NCBI GenBank assembly: GCA_938014855.1
Contig: CALLQM010000348.1
Location: 1 to 8,704, forward strand
Length of the DNA: 8,704 nucleotides
Direction of reading: 5' to 3'
From: an uncultured Clostridia bacterium
GTDB lineage: Bacteria; Bacillota; Clostridia; Oscillospirales; Ruminococcaceae
In this document: positions 6,446 to 8,704 of the stretch, one piece after another
How the letters are laid out: every line of letters starts with the position of its first letter
Position numbering within the stretch: the stretch's first letter is position 1
Made by a program: the position numbers and the translations under genes
Notes under the pieces: model-generated
What the model was told of the DNA's origin: nothing
Seen by the model: the letters and a program-made list of their open reading frames with translations, nothing else
The model's database searches: none

Positions 6446-6469
6446 ACTTATTGCAAGGAGAATAGACTT

Positions 6470-6706
6470 ATGAATGAACAATATACTTTGACTAGCTTAA
6501 AAGAAGGCCAAAAAGCAAAAGTATATTCGCTGCTTTCCGAAGGAAGTATGCGAAGAAGATTGCAGGACATTGGGCTGATAGAAGGTACCATGGTGGAGTG
6601 TATTCAAAAAAGCCCTGCTGGCGATCCTGTGGCTTACTTAATTCGTGGAGCGCTGATTGCTCTGCGTTCGGAAGATTCCGCCAAAGTGTTGGTTGCCTGC
6701 TCATGA
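6470..6706 (+). CDS. feoA: Ferrous iron transport protein A (FeoA)
   Basis: This is a 78-residue SH3-like small cytoplasmic protein that accompanies FeoB in ferrous iron uptake, of normal length for the family. The pattern LTSLKEGQKAKVYSLLSEG, then MRRRLQDIGLIEGTMVECIQKSPAGDPVAYLIRGALIALR, matches the FeoA core, including the RRL.D.GL..GT turn and the late I-R-G-ALIALR strand. The ATG start has AAGGAG 9 bases upstream. It is 59 bases upstream of feoB and divergent from the DtxR gene, the classic arrangement for metal-regulated feo operons. The frame is intact. Confidence 0.94.
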   Translation: MNEQYTLTSLKEGQKAKVYSLLSEGSMRRRLQDIGLIEGTMVECIQKSPAGDPVAYLIRGALIALRSEDSAKVLVACS

Positions 6707-6712
6707 TTCCTT

Positions 6713-6737
6713 GGGGATGGCTTTGACATCCATCCCC
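6713..6737 (+). terminator. Hairpin between feoA and feoB (possible attenuator)
   Basis: GGGGATGG (6713-6720) pairs perfectly with CCATCCCC (6730-6737) across a 9-base loop. It is followed by GTTTACATATTTTATT, which is T-rich but interrupted. It could reduce readthrough into feoB or stabilise the feoA message; it does not resemble a full terminator. Confidence 0.5.
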
Positions 6738-6765
6738 GTTTACATATTTTATTGAGGTGATAAAA

Positions 6766-8220
6766 TTGGGGTTAACAAGTGACTCCACCGGTATTAAAGC
6801 TGTAGATACCGGTTTGACGATTACAAAACAGCATCCGCAGGACATCGTGGTTGCATTAGCGGGCAATCCGAATGTTGGAAAGTCGACCGTGTTTAATGAA
6901 CTGACCGGACTGAACCAGCATACCGGAAACTGGCCCGGAAAAACAGTGACCAATGCGCAGGGATACTGTACATATCATGAGCGGGATTTTATCATGGTGG
7001 ATATTCCCGGTAGCTATTCACTGATGGCGCATTCGGAGGAGGAAGAAGTTGCAAGAGATTTTATTTGCTTTGGTGGATCAGATGCCGTAATCGTGGTCTG
7101 TGATGCCACCTGCTTGGAGCGCAATCTCAATTTAGTGCTCCAAACAATTGAAATTACAGATCATGTGGTGGTATGCGTCAATTTAATGGATGAGGCAAAA
7201 CGAAAAGGAATTCGGCTTGATTTGGAGAGCATCTCCAAACAGCTGGGTGTACCTGTTATTCCAACGGCTGCCCGAAGCGGAAAAGGTCTAGATAAGCTGA
7301 TGCAGGCAGTATGCGATGTGCTCAGCCCGAAAGCCGATCACAACCCCATCCAAATTCGATACTTAAAGCCAATTGAAGAAGCAATTGCAATTGCGGAGCC
7401 TACTGTAAAAGCGGCCTGCAAGGACCGTATTTGCTCCCGCTGGCTGACATTACGGCTTTTGGATTATGACGAAACGCTCATCCAAACCGTCAATCATTAT
7501 TTGGGGTTTGATATCACAAAACAGGAAAATGTTATGGAATCACTGGAAACAGCAAAAGCCCATTTAATCGATCAGGGCATTTCGCTCAAAGATCTGCAGG
7601 ATAAAATCGTGTCGTGCATTGTACTGACGGCAGAGGGAATCTGCTGTGATTCTGTATATTTTGAAGAACGTGCCTGCAATAACAGAACACGAAAAATAGA
7701 CCGTATCTTGACGAGCAAGTGGAGTGGATTTCCCATTATGCTGGCGATGCTCACCGTGGTGTTTTGGCTGACAATTACCGGAGCAAACTATCCGTCGCAG
7801 CTTTTAGCGGATGGCCTGTTTTGGGTGCAGGATCGTCTGTCCGAATTCTTTGTTTGGCTTGGTACTCCTGCATGGGTTGGTGGTATTTTAGTAGACGGCG
7901 GATACCGGGTTCTTGCGTGGGTGGTCAGCGTTATGCTTCCTCCTATGGCAATCTTTTTCCCGCTGTTTACGCTGTTGGAAGACGTGGGATATTTGCCGCG
8001 TGTGGCATTTAATTTGGATAAATACTTTAAAAAGTGTAATGCCTGCGGAAAACAGGCACTGACAATGGCAATGGGGTTCGGATGCAATGCCGCAGGTATC
8101 GTCGGATGCCGTATCATTGATTCGCCGAGAGAGCGGCTCATTGCGGTCATTACCAACAATTTTGTCCCCTGTAACGGAAGATTTCCGCAACCATGCAAAG
8201 GGAAACATAATTGTTTTTAG
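6766..8220 (+). CDS. feoB: Ferrous iron transporter FeoB, C-terminally truncated
   Basis: FeoB is the membrane GTPase that imports Fe2+. The G domain is complete: G1 GNPNVGKS (33-40), G2 HTGNWPGKT (52-60), G3 DIPG (79-82), G4 NLMD (139-142), G5 near TAARSG (167-172). The helical GDI-like spacer follows, then transmembrane segments at about 322-340 and 383-404. The first gate has FGCNAAGI (438-445) and NNFVPCNGRFP (464-474). Right after NGRFP the sequence leaves the family and ends QPCKGKHNCF-stop at 484 residues, where FeoB is usually 600-750 or more. The remaining helices and second gate are missing, and no other frame continues them. A terminator follows at 8241. The TTG at 6766 is chosen because GAGGTG lies 6 bases upstream; GTG 6757 would sit inside that site. 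It is probably non-functional for transport. Confidence 0.9.
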   Translation: MGLTSDSTGIKAVDTGLTITKQHPQDIVVALAGNPNVGKSTVFNELTGLNQHTGNWPGKTVTNAQGYCTYHERDFIMVDIPGSYSLMAHSEEEEVARDFICFGGSDAVIVVCDATCLERNLNLVLQTIEITDHVVVCVNLMDEAKRKGIRLDLESISKQLGVPVIPTAARSGKGLDKLMQAVCDVLSPKADHNPIQIRYLKPIEEAIAIAEPTVKAACKDRICSRWLTLRLLDYDETLIQTVNHYLGFDITKQENVMESLETAKAHLIDQGISLKDLQDKIVSCIVLTAEGICCDSVYFEERACNNRTRKIDRILTSKWSGFPIMLAMLTVVFWLTITGANYPSQLLADGLFWVQDRLSEFFVWLGTPAWVGGILVDGGYRVLAWVVSVMLPPMAIFFPLFTLLEDVGYLPRVAFNLDKYFKKCNACGKQALTMAMGFGCNAAGIVGCRIIDSPRERLIAVITNNFVPCNGRFPQPCKGKHNCF

Positions 8221-8240
8221 GAGCCGACAAAGAACAAAAA

Positions 8241-8279
8241 CAAGTAAAGCCGCCATATAAAATATGGCGGCTTTACTTG
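8241..8279. terminator. Terminator between feoB and the 63-codon gene
   Basis: An 18-bp perfect stem (8241-8258 with 8262-8279) closes on AAA. On the minus strand it runs into TTTTTGTTCTTTG, a good U tract for the leftward gene. On the plus strand the tail (GACCGATTTA) is weaker. Confidence 0.87.
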
Positions 8280-8293
8280 GACCGATTTAAAGA

Positions 8294-8485
8294 TTACCCG
8301 AATTCTCTTGATTTCAGATTTTCTATGATCTTATCGATCACAAAAATTTTTTGTTCAGCTGTTAAATCTGACTGCCTTAATTGGCGTCTGAGGACGTTCA
8401 GATAAAACATATTTAATTTTTCGGACAGAAGGTTCTTATCCATTTTATCAGGAGTATGTACGATCACATTTTGAATTTTTGCCAA
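8294..8485 (-). CDS. Small hypothetical protein, 63 residues
   Basis: I do not recognise the family. The chain is charged and probably all-helical after a short N-terminal strand (IQNVIVHTPD), with LLSEKLNMFYLNVLRRQLRQ and EQKIFVIDKIIENLKS as likely helices. There are no Cys, membrane segments or signal peptide. The start is TTG with a strong GGAGGGAGG site 4 bases upstream, which is the main support for the gene being real, together with its own terminator at 8241-8279. It is divergent from the gene that begins at 8692. Function is unknown. Confidence 0.65.
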   Translation of the reverse strand: MAKIQNVIVHTPDKMDKNLLSEKLNMFYLNVLRRQLRQSDLTAEQKIFVIDKIIENLKSREFG

Positions 8486-8587
8486 TCGACCTCCCTCCGC
8501 TTCTATGTATCGTAATACAGTTTATGAAATCGAAGGCGCGTCCTATAACCACTATTTATTAGTTACCTTTTGCTCGACTTGGATATG

Positions 8588-8616
8588 TCCACACTTTTAG
8601 ATATTCGTGCTATAAT
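8588..8616 (+). promoter_or_regulatory. Strong promoter for the gene starting at 8692
   Basis: TCCACA (8588-8593) and TATAAT (8611-8616) are 17 bases apart, and TGC precedes the -10, giving an extended TGCTATAAT. Transcription should start near 8623 and leave a leader of about 70 bases. In the rest of the 206-bp gap 8486-8691 I see no clear minus-strand promoter and no structured RNA. Confidence 0.7.
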
Positions 8617-8674
8617 GAAAACTGGTACAGGTTATCAGGCTAGAACCCAAAAAAAAAGATACGAAGATATGCTG

Positions 8675-8685
8675 AAAGGAGAGGG
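8675..8685 (+). promoter_or_regulatory. Ribosome binding site selecting the TTG start at 8692
   Basis: AAAGGAGAGGG lies 6 bases before TTG 8692 and favours that start over an ATG at 8669, whose frame stops after 8 codons. Confidence 0.6.
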
Positions 8686-8691
8686 CATAAT

Positions 8692-8704
8692 TTGAAAGAG
8701 ATTT
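8692..8704 (+). CDS. Start of an unidentified gene (3' end outside the window)
   Basis: Only TTG AAA GAG ATT is visible (M-K-E-I). The call rests on the strong promoter at 8588-8616 and the AAAGGAGAGGG site, not on the protein, whose identity cannot be judged. Confidence 0.5.

Noticed and set aside
6368..6481. Longer start of the DtxR-family gene at 6481, adding 38 residues
   Set aside because: It would overlap the feoA start, its ribosome binding site and the operator. The extra residues do not resemble the family, and a good site precedes the ATG at 6367.
8620..8675. Possible small riboswitch (preQ1-like) because GGTT...AACC is followed by an A-rich run before a ribosome binding site
   Set aside because: The stem is only 4 bp, the loop lacks the expected C-rich core, and the tail has no bases that could pair with the loop as a pseudoknot.
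8615..8695. 26-codon frame starting with ATG at 8615 and ending in TGA overlapping the TTG at 8692
   Set aside because: The ATG lies within the -10 element of the promoter, so the transcript would start downstream of it. There is no ribosome binding site.

Overview
The window looks like a chromosomal piece of a low-to-moderate-GC Firmicute of class Clostridia, possibly an Oscillospiraceae/Ruminococcaceae-type anaerobe. The evidence is a SigI/RsgI pair, a MntR-type DtxR regulator next to feoAB, strong AGGAGG-like ribosome binding sites, extended TGnTATAAT promoters and many TTG/GTG starts. Genus-level placement is a guess. I see no tRNA, rRNA, CRISPR array, insertion sequence or prophage.

Layout from left to right: the 3' end of methylglyoxal synthase (mgsA, +, 1-264) meets the leftward genes at a perfect hairpin terminator. 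Leftward come an anti-sigma factor RsgI (326-1555), its sigma factor SigI (1552-2270, broken into two overlapping frames) and a 671-residue CHASE4-GGDEF-HD-GYP cyclic-di-GMP protein (2351-4366). A rightward orphan gene of 111 codons (4569-4904) faces a leftward metal operon, again across a long hairpin. That operon is a DtxR/MntR-family regulator (5939-6367) followed by a CDF cation-efflux pump (4980-5885). Divergent from it is feoA-feoB (6470-8220), sharing a 102-bp control region that contains a large inverted repeat. A third long hairpin separates feoB from a leftward 63-codon gene (8294-8485). A strong promoter then drives a rightward gene whose first codons are at the window edge.

Two themes emerge. 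The first is envelope signalling: a membrane anti-sigma factor with a conserved Asn-Pro in its outer domain holds SigI, and the sigI frame is interrupted exactly at an A AAA AAA heptamer, where a -1 shift restores a normal SigI of about 239 residues. The second is divalent-metal homeostasis: one regulator probably controls an exporter (its own operon) and a ferrous-iron importer (divergent). FeoB, however, stops directly after its first gate motif, so the importer is probably dead or altered.

The items most worth following up are the sigI slippery-site frameshift, the truncated FeoB, the manganese-type ligand set in a regulator placed at an iron-transport locus, and the unrecognised 111-codon gene.
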